The position numbers were made by a program, and so were the translations under genes. A DNA stretch of 12,487 bases, taken from Verrucomicrobiota bacterium. Lineage in GTDB: Bacteria > Verrucomicrobiota > Verrucomicrobiia > Verrucomicrobiales > Akkermansiaceae. The notes under the pieces are model-generated. The model was given only the letters and a program-made list of their open reading frames with translations. It did not search any database and had not been told where the DNA came from. Below, in pieces: positions 1 to 6,013 of the stretch. The stretch is taken from positions 1 through 12,487 of the forward strand of contig WBXE01000053.1 of the NCBI GenBank assembly GCA_008932955.1, written 5' to 3'. The first letter of the stretch is position 1. Each line of letters opens with the position of its first letter.

Positions 1-302
1 ACCCTTTCACGGGGCACCGGTGGCGCTACCCTTTCGCGGGGTGCCGGTGGCGCTACCTTTTCACGGGGTGCCGGTGGCGCTACCTTTTCACGGGGCACCG
101 GTGGCGCCACCCTTTCACGGGGCACCGGCGGCGCTACCTTTTCGCGTGGCACCGATGGCGCTACCTTTTCACGTGGCACCGGCTGCGCCATCTTATCACG
201 TGGCACCGATGGCACGACCTTTTCATAGGGCACCGATGGAGCCACTTTTTCGCGTGGCAACACATCGGTCTTGGGCGACATCGGCAACACCTTTTCGCGC
301 GG
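1..302 (-). repeat. 27-bp tandem repeat encoding a proline/charged nonapeptide
   Basis: This is an in-frame 27-nt tandem array inside the WXXGXW-repeat gene. Read on the minus strand it encodes units such as PSVPYEKVV, PSVPRDKMA, QPVPREKVA, PSVPREKVA, PPVPRERVA and PPAPREKVA. Positions 1-239 hold eight full units plus a partial one at the window edge. Positions 240-302 hold degenerate or shortened units (PREKVA, PMSPKTDVL, PREKVL). Units are most uniform toward the window edge (C-terminal side) and decay toward the N-terminal side. The total copy number is unknown because the array leaves the window. Confidence 0.93.
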
Positions 303-1841
303 CGAGAGGCCTGGCACGCTGGGTTCTAGCCCGGGTTGGTGGGCTGGGCTTGCAGAGTTGGGAAGGATTTTGAGATCCGTTTTTGGGGTACGTGGCACCG
401 CGGGTGGCATCTCGCTCTGCTTCAACTTGGCGGGTGCCTTGCCGACAATCGGCGATTTTGTGAGCTTCACAGTGGCCGGTTGCGGCGCAGCCCCAGGTTG
501 GACGACGCTGGCGACGCTGCCCTTGGCCTCCAGCGTGCGGCGCTGCTCACGCGACTTTTGTACTTCCTGACTGCGCAGTGCCAGCTTTTGGCGGTCCTGC
601 TGGGGTACCGCTTGAAACTGCAGCGGACCATCCTTGCGCTTGGCCAGTTGGTCAAGCGGCGTGGCCATCACCGCGCGGTTGAGTTTGGCTTCCGCCGGGT
701 TAGCTTGGAGGGTTTGGAGGGCGGCCCAAGTCCGCGGCGGCCGGGCGTTCTCGTGATCCCGGCGGTACTGATAGGTATCCGCCACGTTCTGTGCCCAACT
801 GCTGTCCTGACGATGCTCCCAGCGTTGATGGGCAAAAATCGGGTCGTATCCAACGCGACTGGATTGATAGGAATAAGCTGCGACGAATCCGCCCTGATGA
901 TAACTAGGCGCATAGTAGTCGCCGAAGTAATAGTGATGATAGCTCGGCCGCAGGAAAAGTTGTTCGGCAAACAACGCTAGATCGATCGCGATGGTGGGCG
1001 AGTAGGAGTAACCCGGCCGCCCATAGACTCCGGCGCCGAAAAGCACCGGTGCAAACATCACGCCACGCCTCGCCACGGGGTAATCCCAATAACCATCGAC
1101 GAAAACATAGCCGCGGGGCGACCACACATAGTGCGCCGGCATCCACGACCAGTTGGCACGGCCGGCTGCCCAATACCCAGGCTGCCATGCGTAGCGCTGC
1201 TGCCGCCACAGCCAACAACCCGGCGTCCAGCCATAATTCTCCGCCGGTGCCGCGATGTTCGGCCCGCTCTCTACGGTCGCCGGCGGGGCCGGCAGATAGG
1301 TCGTTTCTTGCGCCGTGGCGTCGGCCCAATAGCCCGACGTCCACTGGTATCCATCGGCTACTTGCGCCCAATAGCCGGCAATCCATTGGCGACCAGGTGG
1401 GAGCGAACGCCAGATGCCGCTGACCCACAGGAAGTCATTTCGTTCATCGTCCCATGCCCAGTAGCCCGGAATCCACGTCACGTTGGCACCCTCCGGCCGT
1501 TCCGCAGGCGGGACCTCCTCGATCGCTTCGGGTGCCGCCTTGGGCACCACCACGCCCGGCTCGGGATTGAAGGTGACCACTCCGGCAAATGCCTCATGCA
1601 CCGGCCCACGGGTGAGTACCTGGGCGTCCTGCGGATCCTCGCCGGCTTGTTGGGCTCGGCACAGTGCTGGCTGCCAACTGATGCCGATGCAGCCTACCAG
1701 GAGTGCCGATCGCCACGCGTTGGAAACCCGTTGCCAACGCGTGCCGCCAGAGGGTGGCTGGGAGGGCGTCTCCCGGGGATTGTGGCGGCTGGTATATTTG
1801 GCGGCAGAGTAATGAGAAACAAGCGATGAGTAGATTTTCAT
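1..1841 (-). CDS. Secreted WXXGXW-repeat protein with C-terminal PPVPREKVA repeats (3' end outside window)
   Basis: The minus frame is open from an ATG at 1841 to the window edge (613 codons, no stop), so the gene is partial. The N-terminus is long and polar. It is followed by a hydrophobic stretch at about residues 47-60 (SALLVGCIGI) and ALCRAQQA, which reads as a late signal peptide. No in-frame ATG/GTG/TTG gives a shorter leader, so the start is moderately uncertain. Residues about 115-245 carry a run of aromatic repeats (WIPGYW, WVSGIW, WIAGYW, WTSGYW, WTPGCW, WQPGYW, FVDGYW), the signature of the WXXGXW/YXWGXW repeat family seen in exported proteins of unknown function. A tyrosine-rich stretch follows (SYHHYYFGDYYAPSYHQ), then a charged Gln/Lys/Arg/Ala segment and a proline-rich tandem repeat. 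It is probably an envelope or surface structural protein; no enzyme motif is visible. It faces the same way as the downstream genes but is separated from the L,D-transpeptidase gene by about 320 bp. Confidence 0.82.
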   Translation of the reverse strand, partial: MKIYSSLVSHYSAAKYTSRHNPRETPSQPPSGGTRWQRVSNAWRSALLVGCIGISWQPALCRAQQAGEDPQDAQVLTRGPVHEAFAGVVTFNPEPGVVVPKAAPEAIEEVPPAERPEGANVTWIPGYWAWDDERNDFLWVSGIWRSLPPGRQWIAGYWAQVADGYQWTSGYWADATAQETTYLPAPPATVESGPNIAAPAENYGWTPGCWLWRQQRYAWQPGYWAAGRANWSWMPAHYVWSPRGYVFVDGYWDYPVARRGVMFAPVLFGAGVYGRPGYSYSPTIAIDLALFAEQLFLRPSYHHYYFGDYYAPSYHQGGFVAAYSYQSSRVGYDPIFAHQRWEHRQDSSWAQNVADTYQYRRDHENARPPRTWAALQTLQANPAEAKLNRAVMATPLDQLAKRKDGPLQFQAVPQQDRQKLALRSQEVQKSREQRRTLEAKGSVASVVQPGAAPQPATVKLTKSPIVGKAPAKLKQSEMPPAVPRTPKTDLKILPNSASPAHQPGLEPSVPGLSPREKVLPMSPKTDVLPREKVAPSVPYEKVVPSVPRDKMAQPVPREKVAPSVPREKVAPPVPRERVAPPVPREKVAPPAPREKVAPPAPRERVAPPVPRER

Positions 1842-1933
1842 AGCAATGCCCAGCTTACACCGCTGCCTAGAGTTTTGCAATCAGCACTTTCAAGCCGTTA
1901 ACCGCAGTTTGGCAAGACTCGAGGTTAGATGAC

Positions 1934-2032
1934 CCACGGATTTCACGGATTAAAACACGGGCCGCCTGGAGCATTTGCCGTGCAGCAACTGCTGCGACAA
2001 TCCAGAGTCAAAAACATCCGTGAAATTTGTCT
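1934..2032. repeat. Inverted-repeat element, CACGGATTTCACGGATT type (copy 1)
   Basis: The left end (1934-1950) reads CCACGGATTTCACGGAT. The right end (2016-2032) reads ATCCGTGAAATTTGTCT, an imperfect inverted copy sharing the 11-mer ATTTCACGGAT. The ends bound about 65 bp, which includes a small palindrome (GCAGCA-AC-TGCTGC, near 1982-1995). The left end is itself an approximate tandem of CACGGATTT. It matches the left end of the second element in this window (8668-8685) at 16 of 18 bases, so the two look like members of one dispersed family. It has no coding capacity, and I did not find a clear target-site duplication. Confidence 0.65.
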
Positions 2033-2140
2033 GATTATTTGGGTAGCAGTCAGTCAGACCATCTCGCATCGCTCGGTTGTGGCAAAAAACGCCGCGGCCA
2101 CTCGTTCTAACTTTTTTAGGTTTATGGATTTTCTCACGGT

Positions 2141-2161
2141 GCACGCAGTGGTAACGCGTGC
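2141..2161 (-). terminator. Hairpin directly after the L,D-transpeptidase stop codon
   Basis: A six-base-pair perfect stem, GCACGC with GCGTGC, encloses a 9-nt loop and begins immediately downstream of the TAA of the minus-strand L,D-transpeptidase gene. No T-tract follows directly, so it does not look like a canonical intrinsic terminator. It may instead stabilise the 3' end of the transcript or be chance. Confidence 0.25.
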
Positions 2162-2162
2162 C

Positions 2163-2795
2163 TTACTCCACAATCACCGGGGTGCCGATTTGCACGTTTT
2201 CAAAGAATTTTTCGGCCATCTCATGGGGCATACGCACGCAGCCGTGGGATGCCGCGTAACCCGGAAGATAGCCAGTGTGCATGCCGATGCCATCGGCAAA
2301 GCGCATGAAATTGGGCATCGGAGCGTTGTAGAATGCAGCGCCAGGCGGGATTTTGTCGACCCGGATATCAACGTTATCGTTGATAGTCTTGCCCGTGAGC
2401 TTATCCTTGAAGACGCCGTAGAGGGTGGATTTGTGATCCTTGTCCTTTTCCTTGATCTTATACATACCCGGCGGCGTCCCGTGATCTTCCTTGCCACTGG
2501 AAATCCGCGACACCCCCACTAACACCCCACCCTTGTAAAATGAGGCCTTCTGCTCACTGCGATTGATCTTGATGAGCGGCTTGCCACTCACGTCGTCGCC
2601 GCTCCAGTAAGAAATATCGTCCGGAATGGCAGGTGCCGGGTGATGCGGGCCGCCCGACGCCTCATGCCGCACCAGTCCGCCCACATCGGCGAGATAATCG
2701 GATCCCGGCGGGCGTGAGTCCACGCAGGCGGCAAGAGCACAGGCCATGATGGCGATGGCGGCATATTGGAGGGTCGGAAAAATGGAGGCCTTCAT
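2163..2795 (-). CDS. L,D-transpeptidase (YkuD-type) lipoprotein
   Basis: This 210-residue protein has a YkuD-type catalytic domain. The family cross-links or modifies peptidoglycan by acyl transfer through a cysteine, acting in the periplasm. Residues 1-24 form a lipoprotein signal peptide with lipobox LAAC (Cys24), so membrane anchoring is expected. The catalytic domain spans about residues 72-210. It contains SRISSGKEDHGTPPGMY (substrate-loop region) and the active-site block with His173 in GMHTG and SHGCVRM (His184, Cys186, Arg188), so all catalytic residues are present. I chose the ATG at 2795 because it places the lipobox correctly; an upstream in-frame TTG at 2819 would only add eight polar residues. 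No Shine-Dalgarno site is visible. The gene is divergent from the zinc-ribbon gene across 108 bp. The family assignment is firm. Whether it makes 3-3 cross-links or attaches an envelope protein cannot be seen. Confidence 0.93.
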   Translation of the reverse strand: MKASIFPTLQYAAIAIMACALAACVDSRPPGSDYLADVGGLVRHEASGGPHHPAPAIPDDISYWSGDDVSGKPLIKINRSEQKASFYKGGVLVGVSRISSGKEDHGTPPGMYKIKEKDKDHKSTLYGVFKDKLTGKTINDNVDIRVDKIPPGAAFYNAPMPNFMRFADGIGMHTGYLPGYAASHGCVRMPHEMAEKFFENVQIGTPVIVE

Positions 2796-2903
2796 GGGAC
2801 GCGCGAAGGCTACGCTCAATCTGGCGACCGGTCAACACTGCAAGACATCGGAGAAAGCTGGGCTTGCACGGCAGGCAAAACCTGCTACGGATTCGCTCTG
2901 ACC
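2796..2903. promoter_or_regulatory. Divergent intergenic region between the L,D-transpeptidase and zinc-ribbon genes
   Basis: These 108 bp must carry the 5' signals of both divergent genes. I cannot assign a confident -35/-10 pair on either strand. A short hairpin or operator-like palindrome, GCAGG-CAAAA-CCTGC, lies at 2871-2885, about 19 bp before the zinc-ribbon start codon. Neither start codon has an obvious Shine-Dalgarno sequence. Confidence 0.3.
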
Positions 2904-3227
2904 ATGCCAACTTACGATTACGAATGCCAGAAATGTGGAAACCGTTTTGAGGTGGTTCAGAGCATGAACGATGCCAAGCTGGAGCAATGCGTGGTTGAGG
3001 TTTGCGACGGCCAGGTCAAGCGCCTGTTAGGGACCGGCGCGGGGATTATTTTCAAGGGCTCCGGTTTCTATCAAACCGACTACCGCTCCTCATCCTACCA
3101 AGCCGCTGCCAAGTCTGAAAATGGCAAAGCCAAAAACGACGCGCCGGCGAAAAGCGATGCCGCCCCCGCCAGCACGGCGCCTGCTGCTGCGCCAGCCCCA
3201 GCGCCAAAGGCGAAGGCCGGCGAATGA
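2904..3227 (+). CDS. FmdB-family zinc-ribbon protein
   Basis: This 107-residue small cytoplasmic protein begins MPTYDYECQKCGNRFE, the hallmark opening of the FmdB/CxxC zinc-ribbon family. Family members are often annotated as putative regulatory proteins, and their molecular role is largely unproven. The first zinc knuckle is C-x2-C (Cys8, Cys11). The second is C-x4-C (CVVEVC, about residues 32-37) rather than the common C-x2-C. The conserved block GTGAGIIFKGSGFYQTDYR follows. From about residue 70 the protein is a low-complexity Ala/Pro/Lys tail (APAPAPKAKAGE), probably disordered. The reading frame is open further upstream, but the family's invariant N-terminus fixes the start at 2904. It is the only plus-strand gene in the window and converges on the last paralog gene with a 36-bp gap and no clear terminator. 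Confidence 0.9.
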   Translation: MPTYDYECQKCGNRFEVVQSMNDAKLEQCVVEVCDGQVKRLLGTGAGIIFKGSGFYQTDYRSSSYQAAAKSENGKAKNDAPAKSDAAPASTAPAAAPAPAPKAKAGE

Positions 3228-3263
3228 AGGCCGGCGGTGTGACCGCGGATGACCGAGTCTGGA

Positions 3264-4652
3264 CTACAAGCCTTCCTTGGCCCGCAGGTCGGTGATTTGG
3301 GGGTCGTAGATATTGAACTCGATGCGGTTGAAGGCGGCGAGTTTGAAGGTGGCGGTGCCGAAGAGTTGGCTGTGGCCGGTGATGGCATCCGGAGTCATGC
3401 TGTCCAGACAAAACACCAGCGACGAACCGTCGCCAAACCATGCCCGCACATCGCCGTTGCGACGGATAGGCTCTTCGAGCTCGGCGGGCTTGAGGATGAT
3501 GTTGCGGACGCGGGCCACCGGCAGCTTGACCTCGGCAAACGGGGTTTTGACCGATATGATACCATCCACAATGGCGGTGACCTCGCCGCCGATAGAATCG
3601 CCATTGCGCAGTTTCATGCGGCCGTCGGTAGCGGGCTTGGGCGTGGGCTCCGGGTTGGCGATAGCGGGCTGGAAGCGCAGATTCATGCCCATCATAGCGG
3701 CATCCTCTTGGGCAGCCTCATCGAGAATTCCATCCCAAGCTGCCACCTTGATGCCGGACACGCGCAAGGCGTCCTTGCCACGCGGCACAAACTGGATGAA
3801 TTTGCCGAATTTACCTTTGGCGGCGCTCGGATCTTTCCATACGGCGGCGCAGCGGCCATTGGCATACAGGCAGATATTGCCGGAGCTGCGGCTGGCCCGC
3901 AGTTCGAGGCGGACTTTGTCATTATCCTTGAATTCAGGAATGTTAGCCGGATCCCCAAATTGCATCCCGGCATTCTGGCGGCGAATCGTCGCAAACGAAC
4001 CCTGACAACTCACCTGATAGCCGAGGGCCGGACTGTCCGAACTCACGTCATCCGCAAAAAAATTGAAGTTGAGCATCAGACTGCCGCGCCAGGCAATATC
4101 GAAGCCAATGCTGCACTCGTCGGGCAGGCCCACATCGCGGCCGATGCCGACACTCGCGGTGGTGCGCAAGGCCGAATTTTCATAGGTCCAAGCGGCTTGT
4201 TTGGCGGCTTGAGTCCAGCCGTCCAAGCTGGTGGGGCCGCTAAAGACGAGCGCCGGGCGGGGGGCGATGACGACATCCTTGACCATGACGCGGCGGAAGT
4301 TCAGGCGTCCGGCATACCAGGTATCGAGGGTGACTGTGTCGTCGGTGATTGCGGCGATCTGCCCGCGCACGCTATCGCCGTTCATCAGGGTGAGGGTGGC
4401 CTCGTGGGTGGCATTGAACTCCGGCAACGTCGTTGGCAGAATCACCTCTAACACACTTTTCAGCCAGAACGGCGCGGGCTTGTCGAGGATGGGAGAATTC
4501 CACACGATGCGCTCGCCAGCTAGGGAGTCGAAGGAGCCGGAGAGCTGGTCCTTCGAAACGTTAGCGAAGCGGATGACGGCGGGCGCAGCCTCGTTGGCGG
4601 CGGCGCAGGCCAGTGGTGCAGCGAAAAACAGCAGGGCAAGGCGTGAGTTCAT
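3264..4652 (-). CDS. Secreted jelly-roll protein with four NGD-G modules (paralog 1, last gene of the operon)
   Basis: This 462-residue protein has a signal peptide (residues 1-18, MNSRLALLFFAAPLACAAA). Four repeat-like modules surround a central beta-rich domain: A about 27-72, B 86-129 (LMNGDSVRGQIAAITDD), C 345-387 (LRNGDSIGGEVTAIVDG) and D 402-448. The core (about 135-308) opens with FSGPTSLDGWT and includes DIAWRGSLMLNFNFFAD and ICLYANGRCAAVWKDPS. It resembles concanavalin/LamG or DUF1080-like jelly rolls, but no catalytic residues can be assigned. The start at 4652 fits the signal peptide and overlaps the previous gene's stop as ATGA, with an AGAGG about 11 nt upstream. It is homologous throughout to the two genes before it. 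It is probably a periplasmic or outer-envelope binding/structural protein; the function is unknown. Confidence 0.85.
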   Translation of the reverse strand: MNSRLALLFFAAPLACAAANEAAPAVIRFANVSKDQLSGSFDSLAGERIVWNSPILDKPAPFWLKSVLEVILPTTLPEFNATHEATLTLMNGDSVRGQIAAITDDTVTLDTWYAGRLNFRRVMVKDVVIAPRPALVFSGPTSLDGWTQAAKQAAWTYENSALRTTASVGIGRDVGLPDECSIGFDIAWRGSLMLNFNFFADDVSSDSPALGYQVSCQGSFATIRRQNAGMQFGDPANIPEFKDNDKVRLELRASRSSGNICLYANGRCAAVWKDPSAAKGKFGKFIQFVPRGKDALRVSGIKVAAWDGILDEAAQEDAAMMGMNLRFQPAIANPEPTPKPATDGRMKLRNGDSIGGEVTAIVDGIISVKTPFAEVKLPVARVRNIILKPAELEEPIRRNGDVRAWFGDGSSLVFCLDSMTPDAITGHSQLFGTATFKLAAFNRIEFNIYDPQITDLRAKEGL

Positions 4653-6013
4653 GGTTGCGGTGCCTCTTGGGATTGGCAATTGGCGCGTTCAAAGGCGGCG
4701 ACGCCCCCGTGCTGGAGTGTCAGCTTTCCTAACAAATTATGAGTGACCTCGACCAGCTCATCGGCGAAGGTGCAGGTGGCAACGTGGAGCGAGCCGCCGC
4801 CATGGAGTTGGATTACGAAGGAATCTTTAGGGGCCTGGGCAGCGGCGGGCTGTTTGGCGACGAAGAAGACAGTGGCAATCTCCGCCTCCGGCACCTCGAT
4901 GGCCTCATCCTGAAACGCACCTTTAAACACATAGAGCAAACCGTCCGGGTCCTTTTTGGTCTCGACCAAGGTGCCGCTATGGCGCTGAGAATCGCTGGTG
5001 ATGAGCACGTCTTTGGTCACGTCACCGCGGTCCTCGCTGCGGCGGCGCTCGCCCTTGAGATTCCACTCGAGCAATTCGATGTTGCGGAGTTGCAGTGAGG
5101 CAGCCTCCTCGATCATGCTTTCAATGATGATGCCGTTGGCGGCCGGGGCCTGGTCTGACGGATCTTTGAACGGACCTTCCGGCTCGTCGTTGAGATAGAG
5201 TTGCAGCGTCTTGCCGAGACGATCCACGCGGATCTCAATCGTAACATGCTTGCCAGGATATTGCTTGGGCAGCCGCTGCAGGGTGGCGATGGTGGTATAG
5301 CGCCTGCCACTGGAGGCCTCGCGCTTGATCTCAATGCCGGCAGCACTGAAGGTGAGATAATAGCGGTCCATAGCCGTCTCACCGCTGCCCGCGGCCGCCG
5401 CAAAATATACTTTGATGTTAGGATCTTCCACCCAACTCAGCTTGAAGCGGACGATGAATTGTTGGGGCAGGTCGAACTGGCGGCTGATCTTACCGCTGCC
5501 ACGCACTTGCAGCGCCCCGTCATGGAACGTCCAGCGCTCGGCAGTGGCCGGATCGCGGGTCCAGCCGCCGAGGCCATCCGGACCCGCATAAATCGCTTTC
5601 GTCTGGCGGGCCCCGAGTTGCAGTGAATGGATCGATGCGCGGGGGATGACGAAGTGGCCGCCAATGCTCGAATTGAGCGTCAGATTGGTATCGTCCACCA
5701 TCTCGATGTCGCCCGGCAGGACGTCGCCGTTGACGAGGGTGACGCCGCAGGTGGCAGCGCTGGGCTTGGCTTGATGGCCGCTAAAGACGACCTTTCTGAC
5801 GCTGTTAGGTTTGAGGAGGATTGGCTCGGCTGCGAGCGGGGTTTCCAACAGCACCGAGCCGTTGGCGTTGATAGCACGCACGCAGCCGGACAGCCGCTCG
5901 GCCCCTTCCAGCAACAAATCATCGGCGGCGGCGCGGCGAGGTACCAGGCCGGCGAGGCCAGCGAGCAGGCTAAGGGCCGCGGCCAGGTGGTTAGAATTGG
6001 GGATCCCAGGCAT
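4649..6013 (-). CDS. Secreted jelly-roll protein with four NGD-G modules (paralog 2)
   Basis: This 454-residue protein has a signal peptide (residues about 8-30, HLAAALSLLAGLAGLV then RRAAADD). Modules A (32-77) and B (90-133, TLVNGDVLPGDIEMVDDTNL) precede a jelly-roll-like core (about 140-318). The core contains YAGPDGLGGWTRD, FDLPQQFIVRFKLSWVED and LQLYLNDEPEGPFKDPS. C-terminal modules C (335-385) and D (398-441) are degenerate: the NGD signature is lost and only the strand pattern remains. The ATG at 6013 lies inside the preceding gene and overlaps it by 23 nt, with no visible Shine-Dalgarno site. Translation therefore probably depends on ribosomes finishing the upstream gene. Its stop overlaps the next start by 4 nt. 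It is the most divergent of the three paralogs. No enzyme motif is recognised and the function is unknown. Confidence 0.85.
   Translation of the reverse strand: MPGIPNSNHLAAALSLLAGLAGLVPRRAAADDLLLEGAERLSGCVRAINANGSVLLETPLAAEPILLKPNSVRKVVFSGHQAKPSAATCGVTLVNGDVLPGDIEMVDDTNLTLNSSIGGHFVIPRASIHSLQLGARQTKAIYAGPDGLGGWTRDPATAERWTFHDGALQVRGSGKISRQFDLPQQFIVRFKLSWVEDPNIKVYFAAAAGSGETAMDRYYLTFSAAGIEIKREASSGRRYTTIATLQRLPKQYPGKHVTIEIRVDRLGKTLQLYLNDEPEGPFKDPSDQAPAANGIIIESMIEEAASLQLRNIELLEWNLKGERRRSEDRGDVTKDVLITSDSQRHSGTLVETKKDPDGLLYVFKGAFQDEAIEVPEAEIATVFFVAKQPAAAQAPKDSFVIQLHGGGSLHVATCTFADELVEVTHNLLGKLTLQHGGVAAFERANCQSQEAPQP

Larger units (their letters stand above)
1842..2162. other. Gene-poor spacer between the WXXGXW-repeat gene and the L,D-transpeptidase gene
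   Basis: These 321 bp hold no convincing gene. They contain the 5' leader of the WXXGXW-repeat gene (1842-1933), the 99-bp inverted-repeat element (1934-2032), and the 3' flank of the L,D-transpeptidase gene with a small hairpin (2141-2161). The plus-strand reading frame that runs from 1929 into the transpeptidase gene is a shadow: its first residues are a translation of the repeat and the remainder is antisense to a conserved gene. I see no convincing -35/-10 pair for the WXXGXW-repeat gene. Confidence 0.6.

Noticed and set aside
1..302. Tandem array considered as a CRISPR array
   Set aside because: The 27-bp units are directly adjacent with no unique spacers and keep the reading frame of a larger gene.
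20..373. Plus-strand repetitive frame (ALPFHGVPV-type repeats)
   Set aside because: It is the antisense reading of the 27-bp array, which is in frame with the long minus-strand gene.
904..1428. Minus-strand frame of 174 codons within the WXXGXW-repeat gene
   Set aside because: It is out of phase with the continuous frame that carries the WXXGXW motifs and the tandem nonapeptides; the motif-bearing frame is the real one.
1929..2522. Plus-strand frame of 197 codons beginning MTHGFHGLKHG
   Set aside because: Its start is translated inverted repeat and the remainder is antisense to the L,D-transpeptidase.
3228..3263. GGCCGGC repeats between the convergent genes considered as a shared terminator
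   Set aside because: They form a short direct repeat rather than a stable stem with a T-tract.
3249..4451. Long plus-strand frame (400 codons) opposite paralog 1
   Set aside because: It lies wholly antisense to a gene with a signal peptide, conserved modules and an ATGA link. The frame is open because of GC-rich codon bias, and its translation has no domain pattern.
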